From CAG-390 sp045644325 (GTDB lineage Bacteria > Bacillota > Clostridia > Oscillospirales > CAG-272): a stretch of DNA of 22,673 nt. The notes beneath the pieces were generated by a model. It did no database searches. It worked only from the letters and a program-made list of their open reading frames with translations, and was not told where the DNA came from. Where the stretch lies: the NCBI GenBank assembly GCA_045644325.1, contig JAZRGT010000073.1, positions 1 to 22,673 on the forward strand. Direction: 5' to 3'. This document shows, piece by piece, positions 13,975 to 21,683 of this stretch; within the stretch, counting starts at the first letter, position 1; each line of letters begins with the position of its first letter. A program made the translations under genes and the position numbers.

Positions 13975-14009
13975 AGAGAGCGGGCGCGCAAGCGTCCGCT
14001 TTCTATTTT
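13975..14009 (+). terminator. Terminator of the spore protein gene
   Basis: Stem AGCGGGCGC/GCGTCCGCT (13979-13987 with 13992-14000) capped by GCAA, extended outward by four weaker pairs, then CTATTTT. Confidence 0.8.
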
Positions 14010-14019
14010 GCCAAAAGGC

Positions 14020-14048
14020 TTGAAATGGTTCACGAAATATGGTATAAT
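14020..14048 (+). promoter_or_regulatory. Promoter of the five-gene operon
   Basis: TTGAAA (14020-14025) and TATAAT (14043-14048) at 17 bp, with TGG directly before the -10 box (extended -10). The start near 14055 leaves a very short leader. Confidence 0.85.
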
Positions 14049-14077
14049 ATGAAAAGAATTATAGCTCGGAGGAGAAA

Positions 14078-14605
14078 ATGGTATATTTGTTCCTTACGAA
14101 AAAAACGGACTCTACGGATGCGGCTGTCGCACACCTTGCGCGTGAATATTGTGCGCTTGTCGGGGTGGATGAGGGGGACTTTACCGTCGCACGCGCAGAG
14201 AGGGGAAAGCCGTATTTCCCGAATACTCCGTCGATCCATTTTTCGGTCAGCCACAGCGGTGATATTTTCGCTTGCGCTTTTTCGGGTGAACCGATAGGTG
14301 TTGATATTCAGGAATATAAAAATCGCTCGGACGAGGCGGAGCGCTGCCGCAAGATCGCAGAGCGCTTTTTCCACCGCGACGAGATCGATGCGCTTGATGC
14401 AGACACGGTTTCGGCTTTTTATAACATCTGGACGGCAAAGGAAGCCTACGTCAAGCTGACGGGTCAGGGAATCGATGAGGATTTCAGAGAATTTTGTATT
14501 TTCGATCTTGATGAATACCTTTTCCAAACGCTATTTGATGGTTGCTCGCTTTCCGTTTGTACCCCGGACTTTTGTGAAGTAGAAATAATTGACTTATATA
14601 ATTAG
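14078..14605 (+). CDS. Sfp-type 4'-phosphopantetheinyl transferase
   Basis: A 175-residue, rather short member of the 4'-phosphopantetheinyl transferase superfamily, which moves phosphopantetheine from CoA to a serine of carrier proteins. Motifs in order are GKPYFPN (43-49), HFSVSHSG (54-61), GVDIQ (74-78) and WTAKEAYVKLTGQGI (118-132). D76 and E122 are the expected magnesium ligands; the ligand two residues after D76 is Gln instead of Glu, which also occurs in other family members. GGAGGAG lies just before the ATG. It is the first gene of a five-gene operon, but no carrier protein, polyketide or peptide synthetase is in the window, so the target could be the general acyl carrier protein or something encoded elsewhere. 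Confidence 0.9.
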   Translation: MVYLFLTKKTDSTDAAVAHLAREYCALVGVDEGDFTVARAERGKPYFPNTPSIHFSVSHSGDIFACAFSGEPIGVDIQEYKNRSDEAERCRKIAERFFHRDEIDALDADTVSAFYNIWTAKEAYVKLTGQGIDEDFREFCIFDLDEYLFQTLFDGCSLSVCTPDFCEVEIIDLYN

Positions 14606-14615
14606 GAGATAAAAT

Positions 14616-15359
14616 ATGATACTCTTTTACGTTCGCCACGGCGATCCTATTTACAGCCCCGATCAGCTTACGCCTCTCGGACACCGTCAGGCGGAGTCGG
14701 TAGCAAAGCGTCTTGCTCTTTTCGGAATCGACGAGATATACGCATCGACCTCGACACGCGCTATGCAGACGGCACAGCCTACCTGCGAGCTTATCGGCAA
14801 AGAACCGATCCTGCTCGATTGGATGCACGAAAAGTACGCTTACCGTGAAATGGCACTCCCGATCGACGAAAAATCCGATACCTGGTGTTGGGCGAACCCG
14901 ATATATTCGCAGATTCTTACCTCACGCGAGGTAAGGGGAATGGGTGACAATTGGCATGAGCATCCGAAGCTTGCCGAATTCAACCTCGGCGCGGCTTGCC
15001 GCCGTATCGGCGACAATCTTGATGCGTGGCTTGCTTCCCTCGGACTCGAGCACGATCGCGAAAAGGGACTTTATAAGGTCACAAAGAACGTCAAGGATAA
15101 GCGCATCGCACTCTTCGCGCACGAGGGCGCGGGAAAGATGTTTATGAGCGAGTTGCTCGATATTCCTTTCCCCTATTATTCCACACATTTTGAAATGAAG
15201 CACACGGGCGTCACCGCGATCGTTTTTGACGAGGGCAGAAATTGGACCTTTGACGGCTACGCGCGCGCACGCGTGATGACTCTGTCGAATGACTCCCACA
15301 TCTACCGCGACGGTCTGCCGATGGGACACGCAAGCACCGCGCTCCGCGAGAGATACTGA
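14616..15359 (+). CDS. Histidine phosphatase family protein
   Basis: A 247-residue protein of the histidine phosphatase (phosphoglycerate-mutase-like) superfamily. The N-terminal VRHGDP motif (6-11) holds the phospho-accepting H8, R48 lies in STSTRAMQTA, and the second catalytic His is H169 in FAHEG. The substrate cannot be told from the sequence; it is longer than simple CobC-type enzymes. AGGAG overlaps the stop codon of the transferase upstream, ten bases separate the two genes, and the stop TGA overlaps the start of the next gene. It is therefore embedded in the operon and probably translationally coupled. Confidence 0.9.
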   Translation: MILFYVRHGDPIYSPDQLTPLGHRQAESVAKRLALFGIDEIYASTSTRAMQTAQPTCELIGKEPILLDWMHEKYAYREMALPIDEKSDTWCWANPIYSQILTSREVRGMGDNWHEHPKLAEFNLGAACRRIGDNLDAWLASLGLEHDREKGLYKVTKNVKDKRIALFAHEGAGKMFMSELLDIPFPYYSTHFEMKHTGVTAIVFDEGRNWTFDGYARARVMTLSNDSHIYRDGLPMGHASTALRERY

Positions 15360-16207
15360 TGATAAATAAAGCATATCTCGAGATCACTAACGTCTGCAAT
15401 CTTGCTTGCTCCTTCTGTCATAAGACTAAAAGGGAAAAGAAGCTGATGAGTGCCGATGAGTTTGATCTTTTAACCGACCGTTTGCGCGGCAAGGTCGAAT
15501 ATCTCTTCTTTCACCTGATGGGTGAGCCGACTCTGCATCCGCTTCTGCCCGACTTTGTCAAAATGGCAAAGGAAAAGGGATTTTCGCCGATGCTGACCAC
15601 GAACGGATCTCTGCTTTCAAAATGCGGTGACGATCTGCTTGCCGCACCGTTTTATAAGATCAGCATATCGCTCCACGCTCCCGCCGCAAATCCCGCGTTT
15701 GCCGATCCTTCGTATCTCGATAACTGCGCAGATTTTGCGCTGAAAGCATCTGAAAAGGGGATTTATACCGTTCTCCGCCTCTGGAATCTCGGTTCGGAGG
15801 ACGAAAAGACGAACGAGGCGGTGCTTTCCCGTTTGCACGAAAAATTTCCCGAGGAATGGAAGCCGATGCGCGGCGGTGACAGCTACCGTTTGCAATCGCG
15901 GCTTTTCCTTGAATTCGGCGACCGATTCGATTGGCCCGATCTCTGCGCTCCCTCGATAGGCGAGAACGGCGATTGCTTCTGCCACGGGCTTCGCGATCAG
16001 TTCGGCGTGCTCGTTGACGGAAGCGTCGTGCCGTGTTGTCTTGATTCGGAAGGCATCGTCACGCTCGGCAACCTTTTCGAGAGCGATATCGACTCCATCC
16101 TCGCCACTCCCCGCGCCCGCGCGATCTATGACGGCTTCACCCGCCGTCGAGCCGTCGAGGAGCTTTGCCGCCGATGCGGCTACGCACGAAGATTTTCAAA
16201 GAAATAA
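15359..16207 (+). CDS. Radical SAM/SPASM-domain protein
   Basis: A 282-residue radical S-adenosylmethionine protein. C13, C17 and C20 form the CX3CX2C cluster motif (CNLACSFC), MGEPTLHP is the GGEP-like SAM-binding segment, and the C-terminal half has cysteines C206, C208, C226, C227, C270 and C273, consistent with a SPASM-type auxiliary Fe-S cluster. Such proteins modify peptides or anaerobically activate enzymes, but no precursor peptide or partner enzyme is recognisable next to it. Its ATG overlaps the preceding stop codon by one base (TGATG), so it is translated by coupling. The function is not known. Confidence 0.88.
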   Translation: MINKAYLEITNVCNLACSFCHKTKREKKLMSADEFDLLTDRLRGKVEYLFFHLMGEPTLHPLLPDFVKMAKEKGFSPMLTTNGSLLSKCGDDLLAAPFYKISISLHAPAANPAFADPSYLDNCADFALKASEKGIYTVLRLWNLGSEDEKTNEAVLSRLHEKFPEEWKPMRGGDSYRLQSRLFLEFGDRFDWPDLCAPSIGENGDCFCHGLRDQFGVLVDGSVVPCCLDSEGIVTLGNLFESDIDSILATPRARAIYDGFTRRRAVEELCRRCGYARRFSKK

Positions 16208-16224
16208 ATTTTGGAGGGAAAATT

Positions 16225-17034
16225 ATGTTACTTTCCGCAAATGCAAATATCAGAAAGATAAAAGAGCTGCAAAGGCTCGGTTACGACGCTATTGACGTCG
16301 GTTTTACCCGCGTTATCTACAACGACGATCCCTATCCGCACGAGGATATCCTCGACTCGGAGAATTGGGAACAAAATCTTGACCCTTACATAGCAGAGGC
16401 GAAGGAGTGCGGCATCAAGATCGTATCGACTCATCTGCCTTACCGTTACGATTACACCGATCCCTCAGCTGAAAGATTCGATTACTTTCACGAAATGGCG
16501 GTTCGCTCTCTCAAGGCTTCCGAATATCTTGGAGCGGAGTGGACGGTCATGCACGTCAACACCGTCGAGGGCACTGTCGAATACGTTAAGCGTCTCTTTG
16601 CCGAGTCGGGCGTTAAGAATATCGGTATTGCAATCGAAAATATGGCTAAACGTCCGATAAACGAGCTGATCGAGGCTGTCGACATACTTGCCGCCGAGGG
16701 CTACAAGGTCGGAATCTGCCTTGACATCGGTCACGCTCATATAAATAAATTCTTGGAAAACGACCTTCCCGAGGTCATCGCGGCGATGGGTAAGCGTATC
16801 AAGATGCTCCACGTTCACGATAACAACCGCGCATCCGATATGCATAAGGCTCCCTTTATGGGCACAGTATCGTGGAAAAAGGTTATGACCGCGCTCAAGG
16901 AGGCGGGCTATGAGGGCGAGTTCAATTTTGAGCTTCAGCCCGAAAAGGTCCCCCACGCCGCGTCAAGAGAGCTTTACGAGCAGTATTCGGTTGAGATCGG
17001 AAAATATCTTATCGAGCTTTTCGACAAGGCGTAA
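16225..17034 (+). CDS. Sugar phosphate isomerase/epimerase-like TIM-barrel protein
   Basis: A 269-residue protein of the xylose isomerase-like/AP endonuclease family 2 TIM-barrel superfamily. Candidate metal-binding residues stand at the expected strand ends: H70 (STHLP), H110 (VMHVN), E138 (AIENM), D167 and H170 (CLDIGHAH), H196/H198 (LHVHDN) and E236 (FNFELQ). Members isomerise or epimerise sugars or inositols; the actual substrate is unknown. The start at 16225 is chosen because GGAGGG (16213-16218) lies six bases upstream; the frame is open further upstream inside the preceding gene. Twelve bases separate it from the GH43 lipoprotein gene, which suggests the pair acts in carbohydrate use. 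Confidence 0.9.
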   Translation: MLLSANANIRKIKELQRLGYDAIDVGFTRVIYNDDPYPHEDILDSENWEQNLDPYIAEAKECGIKIVSTHLPYRYDYTDPSAERFDYFHEMAVRSLKASEYLGAEWTVMHVNTVEGTVEYVKRLFAESGVKNIGIAIENMAKRPINELIEAVDILAAEGYKVGICLDIGHAHINKFLENDLPEVIAAMGKRIKMLHVHDNNRASDMHKAPFMGTVSWKKVMTALKEAGYEGEFNFELQPEKVPHAASRELYEQYSVEIGKYLIELFDKA

Positions 17035-17046
17035 GCGGGTAGCGTT

Positions 17047-18825
17047 ATGAAAAAGATTTTATTGACAATTTTAGCGTGTGTTGCACTCCTTGCCGTTTTC
17101 GCTGCCTGCAAAAATGACGGCGGGGAAGAGACCACGATATCAGCAGAAACTACCGCAGAGGCGGTGGAAAGTGAGGCGGAAACGATGCTTAAATTCAATC
17201 CCTCGGATTACGTTATAATATACCCAAGCGACGCGTTCAAAGAAAAATACCTTGCTCTGCTTGCTTCGAACGAGTTCGGCGGCATTTCCTATCTTCCCGA
17301 TGCATCCACACCCGAGCGCGAGTGCGAGATACTCATCGGTGAGACCAACCGCCCCGAGAGCCAAACTGCACTTGCGGCAAAGGGCGAGGCGGACATTGTT
17401 ATCTCGGTTATCAATAAAAAGATCGTCCTCTGGGCGAGCGACGATAATCTCTATGAGGCGGTTATGTTCCGTTTGCTGAATGAGATGACCGAAGGAGAGC
17501 TTCCCTCCGATCTTTATATCGCTCAAAACACGACCGCGCTTAACAAGATCGCGGACGGCTTCCCGAAGGACAGCGCACTTTCCTTCACCACCGCTCTCGG
17601 ACACAAGAACAGCTCGGTTGAGATCCGTTTCGGCGAGGGTTACGTTATTGTGATCGACAAAAACGGCGTCGGACTTTATACTCAGGAAAAGAAGCGCACC
17701 GAACTTGCTTATAAGATCATTCCCTCAGAGATTGGCAAGACCTACGATGTTTTCTGCCACTTTGACGGCGAATACCTCCGCGCGTATCTCTGCGACCCCG
17801 AATCGGAACTTGAGCCTTGGTATGCGTTTGAGCTTCAGGCTTATGATCTTAAGGGCGAGGTTCGCATCGGTGAGACCACGGGCTACGGCGCAGAGCTTTC
17901 CGCGCCCGTCATTGAAACAAAATCCTTGGCAACCGACGGCTTGACCTACCAAAACAACGTCATTCAGAACGCCGCCGATCCCGATATTATCTATCACGAC
18001 GGCTACTACTATATGTACGTCACGGGCGACAAATACCCCGTTTACCGCTCCGCTGACCTTGCAAAGTGGGATTATGTCGGCTTGTCGCTCCCCGAGGTCT
18101 CCTGGAATATCGATAAGAGATATATGTGGGCACCCGACGTTGAGTATATAAACGGCAAGTTTTATATGGCAGTGTCGATGGGAGAGGCGGGCTTCGGCAT
18201 CGCAGTTTCGGATAAGCCCGAAGGCCCCTTCGTTTGCGCGGGCGATATGCCCTTCCTGACCAAGACCATCGACGGTCACATTTTCGTTGATGAAGACGGC
18301 AGAATTTATCTCTACTACACCTCCTGGTGCGACGGCAGAGCCTACGGCATCTGGGGCGTTGAGATGGAATCCGATTGCCTGACCCCGAAGTGGGAGACCG
18401 AAAAGCTCATTTTCACCCCCACCGAGCCTTGGGAAAACACGATGAAACGCGGCGGTGTAGTTGAAGCTCCCTATATGCTGAAAAAAGAGGGCGTTTACTA
18501 CCTCGTTTACTCGGGCAGCCACTTTGAGGCTGATTACGCGGTAGGCTACGCGACCTCGACGAGTCCGCTCGAAGGCTTTGTCAAGAGCGCGAACAACCCC
18601 ATCCTGCGCGGCACCGCCGACACACGCGGAACGGGTCATTGTTCGATCATCGAGACTCACACGGGCGGAATGGTGATGGTTTATCATACCCATAACACGC
18701 CGACCACAGTTCAGCCGCGTCACGTCGCGATCGACCCCGTTCGCTTCGTCAAGACAGCCGACGGCTATCGCCTCGAGGTCTGCGGCCCGACGACGTCGAA
18801 GATACCGCTTGATATTTTCGAATAA
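17047..18825 (+). CDS. Lipoprotein with C-terminal GH43-type glycoside hydrolase domain
   Basis: A 592-residue predicted lipoprotein. The signal peptide ends in a lipobox, VFAAC, with C21 as the lipidated residue, followed by a Glu/Thr-rich linker. Residues about 50-160 form a domain with EILIGETNRPES and LWASDDNLYEAVMFRLL, resembling N-terminal domains on other Clostridia and Bacteroides carbohydrate-active proteins. Residues about 165-295 look like a beta-sandwich. From about 300 a five-bladed GH43-like domain follows: D311 (ADPD, general base), D364 (WAPD, pKa modulator) and E473 (VVEAP, general acid). It is probably an extracellular, membrane-tethered arabinosidase or xylosidase, with specificity unknown. 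It is the last gene of the operon, ended by a palindromic terminator. Confidence 0.9.
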   Translation: MKKILLTILACVALLAVFAACKNDGGEETTISAETTAEAVESEAETMLKFNPSDYVIIYPSDAFKEKYLALLASNEFGGISYLPDASTPERECEILIGETNRPESQTALAAKGEADIVISVINKKIVLWASDDNLYEAVMFRLLNEMTEGELPSDLYIAQNTTALNKIADGFPKDSALSFTTALGHKNSSVEIRFGEGYVIVIDKNGVGLYTQEKKRTELAYKIIPSEIGKTYDVFCHFDGEYLRAYLCDPESELEPWYAFELQAYDLKGEVRIGETTGYGAELSAPVIETKSLATDGLTYQNNVIQNAADPDIIYHDGYYYMYVTGDKYPVYRSADLAKWDYVGLSLPEVSWNIDKRYMWAPDVEYINGKFYMAVSMGEAGFGIAVSDKPEGPFVCAGDMPFLTKTIDGHIFVDEDGRIYLYYTSWCDGRAYGIWGVEMESDCLTPKWETEKLIFTPTEPWENTMKRGGVVEAPYMLKKEGVYYLVYSGSHFEADYAVGYATSTSPLEGFVKSANNPILRGTADTRGTGHCSIIETHTGGMVMVYHTHNTPTTVQPRHVAIDPVRFVKTADGYRLEVCGPTTSKIPLDIFE

Positions 18826-18830
18826 AAATG

Positions 18831-18867
18831 AGACCGTTTCGGCAATTGCCGAAACGGTCTTTCTTTT
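18831..18867. terminator. Bidirectional terminator between convergent genes
   Basis: A perfect 30 bp palindrome (18831-18860), AGACCGTTTCGGCAA and its complement, followed on the plus strand by TTCTTTTAT. On the minus strand it is followed by CATTTTTATT. It ends both the GH43 operon and the minus-strand CLC-hydrolase unit, whose stop codon is six bases away. Confidence 0.92.
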
Positions 18868-19795
18868 ATATCTGTGGCAGAATATACTTCCACACCGCAT
18901 CGAGTATCGGCTGAACGTTTGAGTTCATGGCTTGTGTCGCAATGACGGAGTTCTTCTCAGGTAGGATTATGATGAACTGCCCTTCACGTCCATAGCAGCG
19001 ATAGGAACCGGTTGCTCCGTGATTGAGCCAAAAGTAGTATCCGTAGCCCATTTGCTCGTCGATGCCGTAACCCGCGGGGTTAAGCACGCAGGAGTCAATG
19101 TGTTTTGTTGCGACAGAATTTACCCACTCATCGGAGAGCAGTCGCTCACCGCGGTAGCATCCGCCCGCCGCGTAAAGCTCGCCGAGCTTGACCATATCGG
19201 TGATGTCAAGGTAAAGATCGCTTGCCGCAAAGGTGTGTCCCGCGGGATCGGTGTCCCACTGCGGCTTGGCAATATCCATCAGTTTCCACATTTTTTCGTA
19301 AAGATAGTCGCAGATCGTCATTCCAACTGCTTTTTCGAGCATTCTGCCCGCAACGTAGGGCGCGAGATTGCCGTAAGAGAATTTTTCTCCCGGCTCGTAT
19401 GGCATCGGACGGGTAAAGGCGAAATTCAACCATTCAGTGTCGCCCTCCTCTCGCAGTTTTTTGCGGTCAACGACCATCAGATGCGCCGCGCCGTGCCCCG
19501 TGGTCATCGTCAAAAGATTGTGTAAGGTGACCTTCTGCCATTTCGGGTCAATATCGTCGGGGAGAATAACGGCGAAGAAATCGACGGGCCTGTCGGTCAG
19601 CTTCAGCTTCCCCTCATCGATGGCAAATCCGATTGCCGTTGCCGTGTGACTCTTCGCGACCGAAAAGACGTTGTGAATAATCGCATCCGAAAAGCGATGC
19701 AACCCGAGAAGAACGCCGCCCCTCGCAACGGCAACCGCGTCCATATTTATGCTTTGTTCCTTGACGGAACTGATGAAATTTTGAAGATCGAGCAT
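18866..19795 (-). CDS. Beta-lactamase-fold serine hydrolase
   Basis: A 309-residue serine hydrolase of the class C beta-lactamase/esterase family (COG1680). The nucleophile motif is S45-V-A-K48, the second motif Y141-G-N143 in KFSYGN, and the third motif region is probably YGREGQ near residue 269, replacing the KTG of true beta-lactamases. Such proteins are esterases, peptidases or unknown hydrolases. No signal peptide is visible, so it probably acts in the cytoplasm. The start at 19795 has AAAAGG upstream; the frame is open further up into the end of the CLC gene. It lies 32 bp downstream of that gene on the same strand with no terminator between, so the two are probably cotranscribed. The substrate is unknown. 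Confidence 0.88.
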   Translation of the reverse strand: MLDLQNFISSVKEQSINMDAVAVARGGVLLGLHRFSDAIIHNVFSVAKSHTATAIGFAIDEGKLKLTDRPVDFFAVILPDDIDPKWQKVTLHNLLTMTTGHGAAHLMVVDRKKLREEGDTEWLNFAFTRPMPYEPGEKFSYGNLAPYVAGRMLEKAVGMTICDYLYEKMWKLMDIAKPQWDTDPAGHTFAASDLYLDITDMVKLGELYAAGGCYRGERLLSDEWVNSVATKHIDSCVLNPAGYGIDEQMGYGYYFWLNHGATGSYRCYGREGQFIIILPEKNSVIATQAMNSNVQPILDAVWKYILPQI

Positions 19796-19827
19796 TTTTA
19801 TACCTTTTTTATAATATAATTCAAAAA

Positions 19828-21417
19828 TCAAGTTTTCGGTTGATCCGCAGCATCCCAATCGCCGATTATTGCTTTGAGCTTTTCCACCGTACGCGCCTCG
19901 TCGAAGGTGGTACAGCGCACGTGGATTATGTCACTCTCGTGCAGAGCTTTCGGAGCGCGTTTGTCGCGCAATTCCTCAGGCAAAATTTGCTTGTGCGAGA
20001 GGACGAACAGCCCCGTCGGCCAGAAAATGTCGCGAACATGCATACCGATAGCAAAAGCACCGGGACTGATGGGAATATAGCGTTCGAACACCGTGGTGGT
20101 TTTTCCCTCGTTGATCTCGTGAACAAGGTTTTCAAGCACGCGATCGTTGATCGACTCTGCACCGAAAATTTCGGTAATCAGGAATGCAACACCTGCCGCG
20201 ATGATAACGTAGATGACGTTGTCGTAGCAGGAAAGTGCTTCAACAGCGAAAACGATCGCGGTCAAGGGCATTTTCATCATACCAGCAATACACGCGATGA
20301 TGCCGAGGATGAGGATCGCGGTGTGATATGAGCCTTCAAGTCCGAAGATCCGTCCGAGCAGGGTGGCAAGGATCGAGGAAAGGATCGCGCCGACAGCCAT
20401 AAGGGGCAGAAAGATACCGCCCGTGATGCGGTTCGAGTTTGCGCAAAGGGTGAGTGTGGCGCGGACGAGTAATAGCAGTAACAGCATCAGTATGGGCGTC
20501 GTTCCGTCCAGAAGATGAAGTATCAGCTCGTGGCCGGTGGAAACGAAGGAATACGAGCAAAGTCCCGCCGCGAAGGTAAGCGCGAAAACGGTGAATATTT
20601 TCCAGCCGTGCGGGATGCGCTTCAGAGTTTTGTTGAAAAACTTGAAAATAAGTCGGTAATAATTCAGGAAAAGAACGGCAAAAAGCCCCATCGTTATGCC
20701 CACGATAAGCGGAATCCACACGTCTTTGAGCTCAAGGCGAGGCAACTGCATCGCGGGAAAGAGCGTTTTGCTGACTCCGAGTATGGGCGCGAGGAGTTCG
20801 GTCGTGGCGGTAGCGAACATAACCGAAGTCGATGCGATCATAATTATCATAGGCGAGATGCGCTGATGCGCTTCTTCAACGGCGAACAGCACGCCCGAGA
20901 TTGGTGCGCCCGTAGCGACGGCAAAACCCGAGCAGGCACCGCCCGTCATCGAATAACGGTCCCACGCGTGAAACTTCTTGCCAAAAGTGGTTACACTTCC
21001 GCGACCGATGGCAACTCCCATCTGAACCGACGGTCCCTCGTTGCCGAGAGGAACGCCGATGAGGAAGGAGACGAGCGACATACTGAAAATACCGAGCAGA
21101 TTTCGTACCCATTTGAAAGGGATAATGCCGCGCAGAATACCGATAGAGGTCGGAATTCCGCCCCCGCGCAGATTGGGAATGCGTTTATATATGTAAGCAA
21201 ACAGGAACGCGGGCAGGAGAAATGCGGCGAGAATGACGGGGATAAGGTAAAGTCTATCCGAGATAAAATGATATCCTTTTTCGGAAAAAGCCATTACGTG
21301 CTTCGCGCAGACCTTATATAGATTAACAGCCAGAGAAGTCAGAACACCCGTCAGCGCGCCGAACGACACCGCGGGCAGGATGGATTTGAAAAATGAATTC
21401 TGAACTTTCAACTTCAT
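19828..21417 (-). CDS. CLC-family chloride channel/exchanger with TrkA-C domain
   Basis: A 529-residue CLC-family protein with about 18 membrane segments in residues 10-425 and a cytoplasmic TrkA-C-like regulatory domain at about 450-523. Visible motifs are GGGIP (85-89, where the usual motif is GSGIP), GNEGP (125-129) with the gating glutamate E127, AVEEAH with E182 at the internal proton glutamate position of H+/Cl- exchangers, and GGIFLP (333-338). The two glutamates favour an exchanger over a channel. AGGAGG lies four bases before the ATG and an extended -10 promoter is upstream. The anion carried is inferred from the family, and the serine missing from the selectivity motif makes it less certain. 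Confidence 0.92.
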   Translation of the reverse strand: MKLKVQNSFFKSILPAVSFGALTGVLTSLAVNLYKVCAKHVMAFSEKGYHFISDRLYLIPVILAAFLLPAFLFAYIYKRIPNLRGGGIPTSIGILRGIIPFKWVRNLLGIFSMSLVSFLIGVPLGNEGPSVQMGVAIGRGSVTTFGKKFHAWDRYSMTGGACSGFAVATGAPISGVLFAVEEAHQRISPMIIMIASTSVMFATATTELLAPILGVSKTLFPAMQLPRLELKDVWIPLIVGITMGLFAVLFLNYYRLIFKFFNKTLKRIPHGWKIFTVFALTFAAGLCSYSFVSTGHELILHLLDGTTPILMLLLLLLVRATLTLCANSNRITGGIFLPLMAVGAILSSILATLLGRIFGLEGSYHTAILILGIIACIAGMMKMPLTAIVFAVEALSCYDNVIYVIIAAGVAFLITEIFGAESINDRVLENLVHEINEGKTTTVFERYIPISPGAFAIGMHVRDIFWPTGLFVLSHKQILPEELRDKRAPKALHESDIIHVRCTTFDEARTVEKLKAIIGDWDAADQPKT

Positions 21418-21451
21418 GGCGCCTCCTGATTTTTTTGAGTTTTATGCTTTT

Positions 21452-21480
21452 ATTATATCATATTGTCGCGAAAAAAACAA
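21452..21480 (-). promoter_or_regulatory. Promoter of the CLC-hydrolase unit
   Basis: On the minus strand, TTGTTT (21480-21475) and TATAAT (21457-21452) are 17 bp apart, and TGA directly before the -10 box gives an extended -10. The leader is about 30 nt. Confidence 0.78.
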
Positions 21481-21522
21481 GATTTCTGACAGTGAAAATG
21501 TTTTTTATAATTAACTACACGA

Positions 21523-21564
21523 AAAACGACACGCCTATCGAAAATTCGACAGGCGTGTCGTTTT
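21523..21564 (-). terminator. Terminator downstream of the GGGtGRT gene and relic
   Basis: Perfect 14 bp stem AAAACGACACGCCT/AGGCGTGTCGTTTT, with a T-run continuing on the minus strand (TTTTTCG). It lies beyond the relic tail, so it probably belonged to the lost paralogue and now ends the transcript of the intact gene. Confidence 0.88.
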
Positions 21565-21591
21565 ATTGATTTGAGTTAAAGACTCAATATT

Positions 21592-21637
21592 TTACTTAGA
21601 AGCCTCTTCGATAGCAACTGCAACAGCAACATGTCAT
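21592..21637 (-). pseudogene. Relic 3' tail of a second GGGtGRT-family gene
   Basis: Read on the minus strand, the frame 21630-21592 encodes VAVAVAIEEASK and a stop, identical to the last 12 residues of the intact gene upstream. All nine nucleotide differences over these 39 bases are third-position and silent. Homology continues into ATGACA (21637-21632), with one extra base putting it out of frame, and then stops. The rest of the gene is absent; the 46 bases up to the intact gene (21638-21683) hold only a small hairpin, GTCAT/ATGAC (21633-21648). Confidence 0.8.
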
Positions 21638-21683
21638 AATGGAATGACGGATGAAGCTAGGTTGCTTTTACTAAAGAAACTGC

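Noticed and set aside
17725..18900. Minus-strand frame of 391 codons opposite the GH43 gene
   Set aside because: It runs through a perfect terminator and into the end of the real minus-strand hydrolase; no recognisable domains.
20515..21321. Plus-strand frame of 268 codons opposite the CLC gene
   Set aside because: Highly charged, low-complexity translation; the minus strand encodes an unmistakable CLC protein.
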